The position numbers and the translations under genes were made by a program. This document shows, one piece after another, positions 44,619 to 55,420 of a stretch of 64,000 bases of DNA. This DNA is from Spirogloea muscicola (Eukaryota; Streptophyta; Zygnematophyceae; Spirogloeales; Spirogloeaceae). The stretch spans positions 27,805 to 91,804 of the forward strand of contig WELB01000348.1 in assembly GCA_009602725.1 (NCBI GenBank), read 5' to 3'. The notes under the pieces are model-generated. The model saw only the letters and a program-made list of their open reading frames with translations. It made no database searches and had not been told where the DNA came from. Every line of letters starts with the position of its first letter. Positions within the stretch are counted from its first letter, which is position 1.

Positions 44619-46028
44619 ATGGCCCATAATTTACGATTTGAACTGACGGATGTCGAGGCTATCTATCTCTTGAGAAGAAGGAATGACAACCGTGACCAGC
44701 TAACTGAGGAGGAGACTAGTTTGGTACCTGAGGTTGATGTGCAGGCCGGGGAGCCTGCGAATCTTGGGGACATTGTCGGTGCGGGCAACTTTATCTTCTG
44801 CATGCGATTGTTCAGGGTGTCTGCATTGACTGTTGAGATTGAACAGGACTTAAGCAGCCAGTAGTGTGCAACCTGTTGCTTTCATTCACTGTGCAGTGCT
44901 GACTCACTCCAAAGAGACTGGCAGAGATCTTTGATCCCACAAAGTGCACGTGTTCAACATGCATCTGTGGCCAGAAGCCTGCTAGCAAGATGGTGTTCAC
45001 TTGTGGCCCCTTAATAGCACACATTTGGTGGCAAATCTCGTGACTGACAAGGACATAGCTACCTTATTTGAAAAACAGGTCCTCAACACAACAGGGACCC
45101 GCCCTGGCATGTCTTCAGCCCCTTGAGGAGAATACCAGGAGGCAACAAAATTGACAGGAGTGTTGGCCCTCTGGGTGCTTTTGGGGGTGATATTGGCAGA
45201 TGGAGATTTGATATCAACATGCACATGCAGGACATTGTCAACGACGAGAATGAACTCATTGGAAGGAGGACCAACTATCGGTATTTTCATGGATGGCAAG
45301 GTGCCATTGAAACAGAGTGGAAGATGGTGCAGTACATTATATGGAGGCCGACCGTTGAGGGGCATCATGCACCTGATGTAGGTATTCACTGCTATGAGTG
45401 CCCATTAATATAGGCGCCTCCTTGAGTTGTATTCAAGAAATCGACTACAAATACATCACTGTGCATGGTCATGCCTTTTTCAAGCCAGCACCTCAGATAT
45501 CAGATGTATTGCTCTGTGGTGCCCAGCATCTCTCAGATACCAGTGTATCAGATGTATTGCTCTGTGGTGCCCAGCATCTTGGAGCACCTTCTATCTTGTG
45601 ATGCATGCTGGTCACCAAGCCAGGGTGACCCTCTCAATAATGTCTACCAATTTGGCTGTGCAGCTCACTGTAGCACTTTGCAAGGTGTTCCAGGAGATGC
45701 AGCATCATCAGGAGCATAATGCTGGGGAGGTAAGATTGTCCCTCATCTGCCAAGCTGGTGGATATAGATTCTGCAATGACACAAACAATCCAGTTAGGGT
45801 CCTGTTGTGCAAGGGCTCATGCAAAATCTTGCGCACAGCTCTGCAACCAGCTGAAGATTTATGATGGATTTACAGGTGGTTGGTCCTGCTGGAAGGCAAG
45901 AGATTGATGAGGCGAGGAGGGGGCGGGCAGGGAGGAGGAGAGGAGGCGGGCGAGGAGGAGGCGAAGAGATGAATGACGGGATCTGGACGACCTTCCAACC
46001 AATGTTGGGAGTGTGGGAACGACTGTGA
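44619..46028 (+). CDS. NAC-like transcription factor gene, apparently intact
   Basis: Predicted nuclear DNA-binding factor with subdomains A to E. Exon 1 is 44619-44778: A (LRFELTDVEAIYLLRRR) and B (EVDVQAGEPANLG), phase 1. Exon 2 is 45079-45377: C (WHVFSPL, GRWRFDI) and D (LIGRRTNYRYFHG, TEWKMVQYIIW), donor GAT|GTAGGT. Exon 3 is 45664-45729 after gtgcag: E (VALCKVF), donor GAG|GTAAGA. Exon 4 is 45876-46028, arginine/glycine-rich, ending WERL*. Lengths 160+299+66+153 keep one frame for 225 residues. If exon 3 instead starts at 45427, the frame is also open and the protein would be 304 residues; homology with 55421-56517 favours 45664. No CxxC module is visible, so an upstream exon may be missing. 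The basic RGG-like tail differs from the acidic tails of relatives. Confidence 0.72.
45487..45583. repeat. 48-bp tandem duplication inside NAC-like gene
   Basis: Two consecutive copies of a 48-base unit starting 'tatcagatgtattgctctgt' differ at very few positions. The length is a multiple of three, so the optional longer exon reading stays open. In the preferred model it lies in the intron before subdomain E. Confidence 0.85.
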
Positions 46029-48439
46029 CAAGATGACCCCGCAGAGTCTTGACAAGGATGCTAAGCATCCTCCTGTTGATTTCATGTGTCAAATAGATGA
46101 GGACGTGGTAAACAGTATGAGTGCTTAACCTACATACTGGACTTCTGGAAGTACCAGCAGACGACAACGATTCACGAGAATAGCTGTTGCCAGATTGCGG
46201 ATGCAGAGGCTTCTTGTTTAGCATAGGAAATTGTTGTATAAGTCAGGTGGGCGACAGCCCAGCTGTAGCTGCTGGCCATCAGCTTAAGAAGGACTCAATT
46301 GCAGCAGGATGAGATGGTTACGCAGGTGCAGCAATGCAAGGATGGCAGCCCAGATTGGAGACAGGCACTGGAGCAAAAGAGATTGCATAGTGCCCGGCCA
46401 GCCAGGGCCTTTCATGCAGGAACACAGCAGCCTTGCTAGGCTGAGAAAGGGGACCTTCAGGGCCGCCAGATATTTGCAGCAGATGCGGCCCTTTATTTGT
46501 GCTTCATTAAGGGGGCGGCTTGCAGAGCGGGGTCGACCATCTACGACCTCATTGTTGCTCGATGAAGCGTCCACAAACCGTCAGTGCTGCAGGTCTGCGG
46601 AGCCATGGATCTACAAGGCATTTTCAATTCTTCCTGGCAGCACTTGCACTTGGAAAGTCACCTGACAGTATGTGCCCCAGAAATCTGCTTTGCTGCATGC
46701 CATTCCTTAAAAAATATTAAAAAATGGCAAGCCAGATTCCTCCTCACTCCACTCTGATGAGTCTGAGTCTAGGATAGCATTGATCACATCAAGTAGCCAC
46801 CCGCTGCTGCTGCTGCTGCTGCTTGATCGCAGCAGGTGGAGAGCTGGCAAATTCACCACCAGTCCAGTACCTGTTGCGATGCATTCAAAGAAGGAGTTGG
46901 TAAGGACAAAGCCTGTCAAGTTTGTGATGTACTTCTTGTGTACTACAAGCATGGCCACAAGGCAATGCCTGGTTGGTCACCTCACACCACCCCTGAGCCA
47001 TGTCTACATCGTCATCGTCCTGGCCATTACGTTGGCACATGCTGTGCCAGCGATTGCTTGCACGCATCTTGCATGCTTACAAGTAGGCCTCAGCTGCAGC
47101 ACCCTTCTGACCGAAGATATTTCCAAAGACTGCCCCCTGCATGCTCTGCCTCCTCTATGCCTGTCAGTACCTATTCCGCAGTCAAAGCCAAAAACCACGG
47201 GGAGCACGGAAAATTTGCTGGCAGCTTTTGTAAAGCCCCATACTTCAGTCTCGGTGCACCGCTTCACGGGCCGAGGCTGCCAATCACCAGCCCTAGGTCC
47301 ACCGTTGCAGACGAGTCAGTGTGCCTGTACTGGATTTGAGTCAGGCCGCAGGCTGACTTTTCTGGACACAGCGCTTGCAGATCATGGCGCCATGGAATGA
47401 GCTCTCAAGGACCAGCCTTATCAGCATGGCCCCGCCACTCCAGCTGCGTGCTGTTCACAACGCTGCCATGACTAGGTGGTCTTGACCGAGAGCAGCTGTG
47501 ACATGGCCCTGCCAAGGCTTGCAAACTGACGAACCTGCCCAACTTTTCCTGATTCTCCAATGTCACAGCAACCCTGCCCCTGCTGAGCTTTTAGACCTGC
47601 TATGTCATATGGCTTGTCCCATGCCCAATCTTAAGAGGCTCTCTAAGCCTGCTGCAGTGCAGAAGACAGTCTCTGTTAGAAGGCAGGTCTGAGTAAGCAA
47701 AGAGCAGTTTGATCCAGCTACCGAGCTTTTGTGCCTGTGCTTTACTTTCTTGAGATTGAGATTCACGTCTCTGAATAGCCTGTCCGCAGCCTTGCTGGAG
47801 GGCACAGAAGAAGCCGTGCACACGCGCTCATATTGCACAGCCACTCAGCTCATTGTTGCACTACGAATATGGCAAGTACAGAAGTGAATGCGACACGGCT
47901 CCAAATGTCTCCAGCCATAGGCCTGCTGAATGTTCTGCTTCCAAATTCGTCGTCATTCGTCACACATCCAACCTAAGTGCGAATAATTGAGGGAGCAAAT
48001 CTGCGAATCTCAACATGTCTTTGCATGCTCCTAGTGTTACAAAGTATCTGCAAGGCACTATTGCAGGCCCGTGGCAAGCCTCTCGCCATTTCTACAACCC
48101 AGGGCTGCTGTACAGATCTTCTCTAATCTTGAAAGGGCCGGAGTATGCGTGTTGATGGTAGGAAGATGTTATGCAAGGGGTACTGAGCGCTAGGAGTCTG
48201 CTCGAGTGAGGAAACATGGCAATCAAACAGGAGTATCGCCATGTGGTAGCCAGAACGGGGCTTTCAGATTGCATCCATGTAGTGAAGCTCAGCGCAGGCA
48301 GGTAGACGAGCAGTGCCTAGGAGGCATTCGAAAGTGCAGGCCAGTGATCACATGATGCCACCACTTGGAGCTGCTGTCTACAAGGCTGTTGTCAATAGTC
48401 GCCGTGCCATCATTCACATTCTTGCCCGTGCGCACTTAC
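46029..48439. other. Region without a confident gene; CxxC-containing frame
   Basis: Repeat-poor. A CTG run lies at 46803-46825. A plus frame at 46836-47339 contains KACQVCDVLLVYYKHGHK followed by histidines (CLHRHRPGH). It could be a zinc-binding module (perhaps a CxxC exon of the NAC-like family) or chance. A hydrophobic overlapping frame at 46780-47400 is judged a shadow. 47400-48439 shows nothing I can support. Confidence 0.3.
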
Positions 48440-48626
48440 TTGTGCCTTGTCCATGTCGTTGTCGCTACTATCAGTGAAGCTTATGACATGGCCCGGACCT
48501 TGCGCCAGCTCACCGTCCGCGCTTACCCCCCTCATCCTTAAGAGTGCCGTTTGTAATACTGTCACCGCCAGATCCATGCACGCTACCTCACTGGAACCCT
48601 TGGTTGTCATGTACTGCAGCTCCTGC
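48440..48626 (-). CDS. Candidate internal exon of an unidentified minus-strand gene
   Basis: Bounded by acceptor ccctgcag and donor CACAA|GTAAGT, 187 bases, phase 2 in and phase 0 out, open throughout. The translation looks protein-like (LQYMTTKGSSEV, MDLAVTVLQTALLRM) with an acidic end (DSSDNDMDKAQ). No family was recognised and flanking exons were not found. Confidence 0.35.
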
Positions 48627-49352
48627 CTGCAGGGTAGGTGGAAGCAGTCATTGCACCCTGCAGCACACGGCTGATACCTTTTCTGGGACAGCCTGGGAAA
48701 GTCGACTTGTCCTTGTATGTCACGTTGACATGCATACTTCACTTACATCGCATACTGTGTACCTTGACTTCTCTGGCCAGGTGGCCAGATCGCCCAGCGG
48801 CTGTGGTTTATCTGCTGCAGCTGCACAATAATAGTAGCCGCTGCTTATGCAATGCCCCATGGTCTGCTTTGTGCTTTGTGCATGTGTATGCATACATGCA
48901 GTCTCCTTCATGCATAGGAGGCTGCTTGCAAACGCTGCTGCTAGTGCCCGTTCTTGTGTCCATCAACCTTGTCTGAGATCGTCATCTTAGCAGCGCCCAG
49001 CGGCCGGGGTGTCACTGTTGCAGCGGCCCTTCATGTTGGCTTCCTGTGTAGCAGATAAGCATTTGGCATTGGCAGCCTCAGTAAAAGCATCCCAGAGCGC
49101 TCCATCAAATCAGCAGTAATGAAGGCTCCAGGCCCGTCAAAGTAAGCCATGTGGAATCAGGCCAGAAGGCCACTATGACAGGTGGAGAAATGTCACCTCT
49201 GTGAGTCGCTGCAGTTGACGGATGGGGACGAGCATGAGGGTCTTCCTCCCAGAAGGAGCCTGCAACATGCTCATGTCTAGGCACCTCACACATGGGGCCA
49301 TTGCACTTTGTGAGCCCAAAGCCCCATTGGACATACAGCACTGAGTTTCTCC
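48627..49352. other. Unassigned region with half of a local duplication
   Basis: No confident gene. 49235-49430 resembles 50571-50760 in the same orientation (cctcacacatggggccattgc against cctcacgcatgggaaccattgc), so a diverged local duplication lies here. Confidence 0.35.
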
Positions 49353-50166
49353 ATGCTCATACCTGAGGTCTTCGCCGCACCAATCTTTGCTGAGCAGCTC
49401 CAATACCAAGAGACATACTGCTATGTGCTTCAGCACATCAGGCCAAATGCCCCGGCTTCATCAGCCCGTCATGCCCAGGAAACGCTGTCATTGTCAATTT
49501 GTTCGATGAGCGATAGTGGTCAGCTGGAGGTCAGTGGTTCCCGAGCAGCCCAGCTCTTGCCCACCTCTTACAGTCTTGGCTGGCTCTTGCAGCAGCACGG
49601 CAACCACATCTCAGTGCCTGCTAGAAGACCTCTACTGGGCCTTGCAGAGGGGAGCATGTCCATGCACAACAAGCAGAGCAGGGGGTGGGCGTGCACCACC
49701 TGCTGAGAACCTGCAGAAGAGAGCTCAAGCTTTCCCACTCGCCATGCACTTCACAGCATCCACCACCTGCCTAGCAGGTACTGCAGCTGAAGCACGTACT
49801 CGAATTGAGCCAAAAGGCGCAGTCAGCGCAGGCTGAGCAATTTCTGCTTGAGCCATGGGAACCTGCTGCAAGAGAGCGTCCAGATATCACCTACCTGGTG
49901 CATGCTAGACAGGGACATTGATATTGGTGATGATATGGCATCTCCATATATTGATGATGCTAATAAGCACTTCTGCATGTTACTCGGCGCAAGAGGGAGG
50001 AAACATGGCGCCTGGGGGCTCGCGGCAGCGGAGGGGCAACAGAATGCTGGCAAGGCTGACTTTGGCGCGATCCTTGCATTGTACCAACATCCTGTGCTGC
50101 AGCCAATGGGACATGCTGGAGCAGTATTGCAGTATGTTGACTGGCCATCCTGCAGCAACGACACAG
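49353..50166 (+). CDS. Divergent NAC-like candidate gene
   Basis: The plus frame from about 49849 to donor ACACAG|GTAAAC at 50166 is protein-like and follows the order of NAC subdomains B to D without an intron: DRDIDIGDDMASPYIDD (B), KHFCMLL, HGAWGLAAAEG (C), and LYQHPVL, VLQYVDW (D). It aligns residue by residue with IIGAWRD and MVQYVKW of the gene at 234-1404. Upstream, 49353-49500 has QYQETYCYVLQHIR, which may be subdomain A. If real, this member has lost the B/C intron that relatives keep, and subdomain E lies further right or is missing. The start is not known. Confidence 0.4.
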
Positions 50167-51886
50167 GTAAACTGACAGGGCAAAGCTCGCCAAGAATGCA
50201 AGTGGTTTTGGCGTGCTGAAAACGATGTGCATCCTGGTCCACTGCCAAAATACAGCAGCTGTGAATGCCTCAGGTCCAAAGATTAGGCAGTGTTATGCAA
50301 CTCGCTATGCGGTGTTGTTATCAGAGGAGTGGCTGTGAAAGCAAGCCAGGTGCATACAGAGAGTACATAAAGATGTTGGCGGAGCCACAGGCTACGCAAA
50401 CAGGGCGCTCTTAGTACCCCCGTGTCAGCAATAGGAGGTCAAATGAGCTGAGGGGAGGAAGAGCAGCCCCGCTGCGCAAGCCAGAGGCTGCAACGCACAG
50501 GGCCACATTGACCTGGTAGAGCTGATCAGGTCAGCTGTGTACATTGCTGCAGCCAATCCACGAGGACCTCTCTCCAGAAGGTGCCTGTAGACAAGTTCAA
50601 GTCTGGGTGCCTCACGCATGGGAACCATTGCACTTGTGAGTCCAAAGCCCCTTGGTTCACATGTACAGCATTGGGCTCTCAATGTACAACAACAAAGCTG
50701 CCTTATATCCTCCCTGCAAGATTATGCAGCACCCATCTTGAAGTGGCCCACTGGAAACCCCCTGCGGCAAGCCAAGGACAAAGGCATGGCTTATACCACA
50801 AGCGAGCATTTAAGGCATGCGGATGTGGAGTCAACTACGCGCCCCTACACATCTGGTGCTATTGTGTGGCACTTCAGGTCACGGCCCTTTCTGTGGCAGA
50901 AGTCGACGGCACAGTCGGTGCTCGCCTGGCACCTCGCGGATACAGAGCAGGAGCAGTCGCAGGCGCAAGTGCGGAAGATACATCGAGGGCGTGGGAATGG
51001 TAGCCGCGACCTAGTGCTTGCGAGGAGCAAGCGCGAGGGACCGGAGCGGAAGCGAGGGAGCGGGTGGGCCAGCTGCAGGAATTAGCAGGCCTTGGTGGAG
51101 GCTGACGAGGCTGGAGAGGAAGTAACGGCTGAGGACAGTGACGCTCGACATGGCGACCAACGTCGTGCTGTGGCCAAGCAGGGCTTGGGGCTCTGCTCTG
51201 CTCTGGGCTTGCCGCCGCGAAGTCCGACGCGAGGCGCCGCGCTCGCCGCCTCGGCGGCCGCTGTTCTGTAAAAGGGCCCGGCTCCAGGTCACGGCTTGGA
51301 GCGGCCTACCAGTCGGCTCTCCGTTCAAGTCAACGTGAGCCCCTCTGAGATGCAAAGAGAGTAGGTATCGACTTACTGCAAGCGACACCTCTGCCCGCTT
51401 AGCAAGCAAGAAAGTCAAGCCAGCAAGTCGAGCTTACTGACTAGTATGTGGTTGCTTTTGGCTGTGTAAGTGATGACACTTGCTATTATCTGGTAACACG
51501 GACATTTTTTTGGTTATATGAAGTATATAACAGACACCATACGGACTCTAACATAAAGAAGCAGCTCTTCCAAAGGGGCGAGGGCTGTCGAAGGCCAGCA
51601 TACTTCAAGGTCCAAACGAGCCGGATAGCGCTGGTTTCTAAGCTTGCAAGCTCAAGGGGCCGTTCACATTTTGCAGGACCACACAATGTAGTTTCCCCAG
51701 TCACTTGAGCCAGCGAGCGCTAGTGTCAATGTGGAGCTTTGATCGGCCAGTGTGTTTAATCAAGCTGGCATGAGTCTACTGAGCATGTTCAGACCTTGTC
51801 CATTCCTTTGGGCTGGCCTCTCCCAGCCACCAGTTAATGTGGCCGCGCTTGCTTGTATGTTTTGTCCAAGGTCACAGCGTCCCTAC
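50167..51886. other. Intergenic with repeat insertions
   Basis: The second dispersed repeat with its 'cttagtacccccgtgtcagcaatagg' end lies at about 50330-50460; the end, read in reverse, is a LINE tail (LTRGY*). 50571-50760 is the partner of 49235-49430. 50900-51330 is GC-rich. Hairpin repeats lie at about 51560-51600 (reverse) and 51785-51850 (plus). No gene is supported. Confidence 0.45.
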
Positions 51887-52612
51887 TCAACTGCTCTGCT
51901 GGTCATTGGGTTCGATGGCTTCCAAGTCATCTATGAGGTTGTCATCAGTGTCAGAGGCAGCATGCTCATATTCAGAATCCTCAACTTCCTCCTGCACCCA
52001 CCATGGATACTGTTGGCTAATGACTTTGCAAGCATAGAACCTCTCTGTATCAGCTACTGACGCTTTATATCTGGTCACGAGATGCACGTCTGACCTCATT
52101 GGCTGTGCCACTAGGACCATCTTCCGATTGTTGTCATCCAACCAATTCTGCTGCCACACCCATTTGCAATCTTTAGACTCATGCACAAGGACGTTGATCA
52201 GTACTGCTCTTAAACACACGAGGGACATCTGAGGATCAATTGTGCTACTTTGGCAGGCTGCATCTCTCCTCTTTATTCTTGCCACATCCAGTTTGATTGT
52301 GTTCCTTTGCATCCAGTCAAATGCGAACATAAGTATGTAACACCTAGTCACAAGAGTAGCTTCTGACATTACCAAAGCAGTGGCAATCTCATATTGCCGT
52401 GAGACGGGTTGACTTCCCATGGTCTCCCCTGAAGTCCTTAGGTCAGGGTACCCCCTGAAGTAGATGAGGTCATGCCCATTCAGCTCCACTTTCCGCGTGG
52501 ATGTTGTCCAACTGAAATGGGTATGAAGCTTAGATTGAGAAAGCACTCTTTGACTCCAGAACAGGTGTGCCCTAGTCGTGATAAGACAAACAATGCATGT
52601 CCATGATACCAT
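51887..52612 (-). CDS. Intronless CxxC-NAC-like gene
   Basis: A single open frame from ATG at 52612 to stop at 51887, 241 residues. The N-terminus has the family's CxxC module (CIVCLITTRAHLFWSQRV, aligned with CQICKEL and HPLFQGQRV of the gene at 63214). Next come a subdomain A-like stretch (VELNGHDLIYF), an unalignable middle, a C-like WVWQQNWLDDN, a D-like RKMVLVAQPMRSD, and an E-like FYACKVIS. The C-terminus is strongly acidic (EEVEDSEYEH, DTDDNLIDDLE), as in a transactivation tail. All related genes here are split at the B/C border, so lack of introns suggests retroposition or intron loss; no poly(A) tract is visible. A decayed tandem array of its distal part lies at 53775-54800. Confidence 0.62.
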   Translation of the reverse strand: MVSWTCIVCLITTRAHLFWSQRVLSQSKLHTHFSWTTSTRKVELNGHDLIYFRGYPDLRTSGETMGSQPVSRQYEIATALVMSEATLVTRCYILMFAFDWMQRNTIKLDVARIKRRDAACQSSTIDPQMSLVCLRAVLINVLVHESKDCKWVWQQNWLDDNNRKMVLVAQPMRSDVHLVTRYKASVADTERFYACKVISQQYPWWVQEEVEDSEYEHAASDTDDNLIDDLEAIEPNDQQSS

Positions 52613-53774
52613 GCTACCCCAGCCCCTATAAAAGGCTTGCTTACCTGAGTGTGATTGAGCAGTATACCTATGGGTCCAGCCTTGGTTTCCATTTGCTAAG
52701 TGGTACGTCTCACCTGGGTTCCTCCAGCATTTAGCACGTCAGGATGGACAAGCTGGCTGTCCTGCACGATTAAAACATCACGTGAGCTGCTCATCAAGTT
52801 GCATGATAAGAGCTCGAGGAAATCTTGTGCTGGAAGTTCATTTAAGACTTCAGCGTGTGTCTATACCCTCCTCAGATGAAGACCAACTATGCTTAAGGTG
52901 CAGTAGATTGGCATGGCTGGCCCTGGCTACATACTTTGCTCCAAAGCAGTATCCACCTTTGAAGTTTCATCAATGATGTGCCATGGACCGAGTGGTATTT
53001 TCTGTGCAGGCGTATGTGCCGCCTACCCACTGTTGCAGGACGCAATCATGGATTCCAATCACTTAAAATAGCACACGCTAGTGCCAACTTGGAACCTGAA
53101 CGATTGGCCACTGCGTTGATCAAGCTAGCACCATGGGTTTATTCAGGTACACCTCCGTGTACTGATTCAAAGCCTTTCTAGGCAATACCTCTGGTGGTTG
53201 TCCCATTGAAAGTTTCAATCGTCAAAATTCTGGCATCTGCTCCTGCATTCCACCATGAGATCTTCAGTCATCTTACATGGTCATGCTGGATTCATCATAG
53301 ACTGTCAGCGTGTGGGTCTGCACCCTCCTCACACGAAAAGCAACTTGCTCAAGCAAGAGTGTGCTCAGCAAGCATGGCTCCGGCTCAATTGCAGCTCCAA
53401 GGCCGCAAGTCTTGCCTTGAGAAATTCGTTATAGGCATCCCATAGCAATTTCATTGCCATGTCCTGTGCACGACAGTGAAGCGCCTCCCCGCTGTTGCAG
53501 GACCCAAATATCACTCCCCATTGCTTGAGTGCGAGCACGCTAGTGCATACACAGAGCCAAGAATGTTGACCAACGCATTTATATTGCTGCCACCATGATC
53601 TCTTCACAGAACACGTTGATGTCTGAAAGTACAAATCCCAAACTTGAAGCAAATGTAGGCATTACCTCTGCTGGTCATTTGAAGCTAGATTCATCCAGTC
53701 AGGAATGAGGTTGTCAGCGAAGGCAGGCTTCTGCTCCTGCATGTTCACCATGAGATGTTCAGCTGATTACTTGG
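52613..53774. repeat. Diverged paralogous blocks around the NAC-like array
   Basis: 52705-53000 resembles 54850-55150 (shared 'gacaagctggctgtcctgca' and following sequence), and 53020-53190 resembles 53490-53690 (shared 'ctgttgcaggac', then 'cacgctagtgc'). These are remnants of larger local duplications. A minus-strand frame at 53652-53365 ends in a helical, protein-like stretch (MKLLWDAYNEFLKARLAAL) that may be a coding relic. Confidence 0.5.
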
Positions 53775-54800
53775 TCAGCATGGATAAAACTTGTTCAGCC
53801 AACTGACGCTTCGTTTCTGGTCGTGGGATGCTGGTCTGACCTCCAACTCTCTGCCACTAGGACCGGCTTCCGGCTGTTGGCTGTCAATGGGTTCTGCTGC
53901 CACACCCGGTGCAGGAGATTGAGGGCGAGGGATCTCAACGTCCTGCACGTGTACCATGAAAATTGCAGCCAATCACCTGGCATGCATTGAATATAGTCCT
54001 CCGACAAGCACATTGACGCTTCATTCCTGGTCCCAAGATGCTGGTCTGACCTCCATCACTGTACTGCCACTAGGACCACATTCTGACTGTTAAATGTCAA
54101 TCAATCCTGCTGCTACACGTGGTCCAGTAAGATGATGGGGAGGATCTTCACAATCCTGCATGTCGACATGAGAATCTTAGCCAATCACCTGGCATGCATG
54201 GAGTACGATCTAACCAGCAGACTGACGCGTACTGATTGGTCCCAACATGCTGGCCTAACCTCCATCGCCGTGCCACTAGGACCCGCTTCTGACCGTTGAC
54301 TGCCAATCGATCTTGCTCCCACACTCTGTGCAATGTGTCGAAGGAGGGGATCCTCAACCTCCTGCATATTCACCATGAGCGACATGAGAATCTTAGCCAA
54401 TCACCTGGCATGCATGGAGTACGATCTAACCAGCAGACTGACGCGTACTGATTGGTCCCAAGATGCTGGCCTGACCTCCATCGCCGTGCCACTAGGACCC
54501 GCTTCTGACCGTTGACTGCCAATCGATCTTGCTCCCACACTCTGTGCAATGTGTCGAAGGAGGGGATCCTCAACCTTCTGCATATTCACCATGAGCTCTT
54601 CAGCCAATCACCAGGCATGCTTAGCATGTACTTTGAGTAGCAGACCGACCCTTTTGATTCTGGTCATGAGATGTTGGTCTGACCTCCATTGCTGTGCCAC
54701 TAGCATGTTCTCCACGTGCTAGGTCAATACGTCCACGTCCATCTTGGCATGCTACATCTTCCTCTGTTTTCAGAAAGTGCTTAAGTACATGGACCAACGG
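53775..54800 (-). repeat. Five-unit tandem array of a decayed NAC D/E segment
   Basis: Equivalent points recur at 53831, 54041, 54250, 54466 and 54674, giving spacings of 210, 209, 216 and 208 bases. The third and fourth units are almost identical and the outer ones more diverged. On the minus strand each unit encodes a version of VWEQDRLAVNGQKRVLVA..., matching VWQQNWLDDN and RKMVLVAQPM of the gene at 51887-52612, and, in a different frame, MVNMQEVEDP, matching its WWVQEEVEDS. A frame change within each unit stops the array from being one long repeat protein. Confidence 0.75.
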
Positions 54801-54849
54801 CTGAAAGCATTGCACCTAAAAGCCCAGCACCTCTCAGGTTCTCAGGTAG

Positions 54850-55420
54850 TCTCACCTGAGAACTTCCACCAGGAGTGTGCGTGTCGTAGAAGACAAGCTG
54901 GCTGTCCTGCATGACCAACGCATGCCCTGAACTGGTTATCAAGTTGCAAGACAAAAGCTCAAGTACCCCTCAAGCTGAATGTCCACCTGAGACTGTGTGT
55001 CTGATCTGAGCATGTGGATCTGGTCTCTCCTATATATGCCAGTTATGCTCAAGGAGCAGCTGCCATGACATCCCACAGCTCTAGTTCATTGCTTCAAAGT
55101 GGAAAGTCCCCCCCTTGCAGTGTCATCACTGGCGTGCCAAAAACCCTGTCTATATGTCATGTCCTGTGTAGCAAAATGTCTAAACGTGCCACTTTGCCTC
55201 ACCCATTTCTGTCGAACTCGATGTGATGCAATAATATGTGGCTGACAGGACAAGTTTCACATCTTGCTTATTGACATTGATGATAAGGAGGTGCCGATTG
55301 TGAGCAGTAAGTCAATTGCCCACGCAGAAGTCAAAATATTGAGGGAGACTTACATCCCCAGCTGGGGCCAAGGCTTGGGCTCTGGCTGGGGGCTGAAGCT
55401 TGGGCTGGGTAGGCGCTTAC
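54850..55420. other. 3' flank of NAC-like gene and possible plus-strand exon
   Basis: 54850-55150 is the partner of 52705-53000. At 55249-55306 a plus-strand segment between tgacag and A|GTAAGT reads KFHILLIDIDDKEVPIVS, open and protein-like but only 58 bases. The last exon of the minus-strand gene at 55421-56517 should also lie here or further left; I could not place it. Confidence 0.3.

Noticed and set aside
46900-47050. BED-type zinc finger reading of the CQVC...H...H segment
   Set aside because: Spacing of the histidines and the conserved aromatic and leucine positions do not fit well, and no hAT-type transposase sequence follows.
46780-47400. 206-codon plus-strand frame with a hydrophobic start
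   Set aside because: The hydrophobic run is a CTG repeat read as leucine. The overlapping frame at 46836 is more protein-like, and neither has splice or start support.
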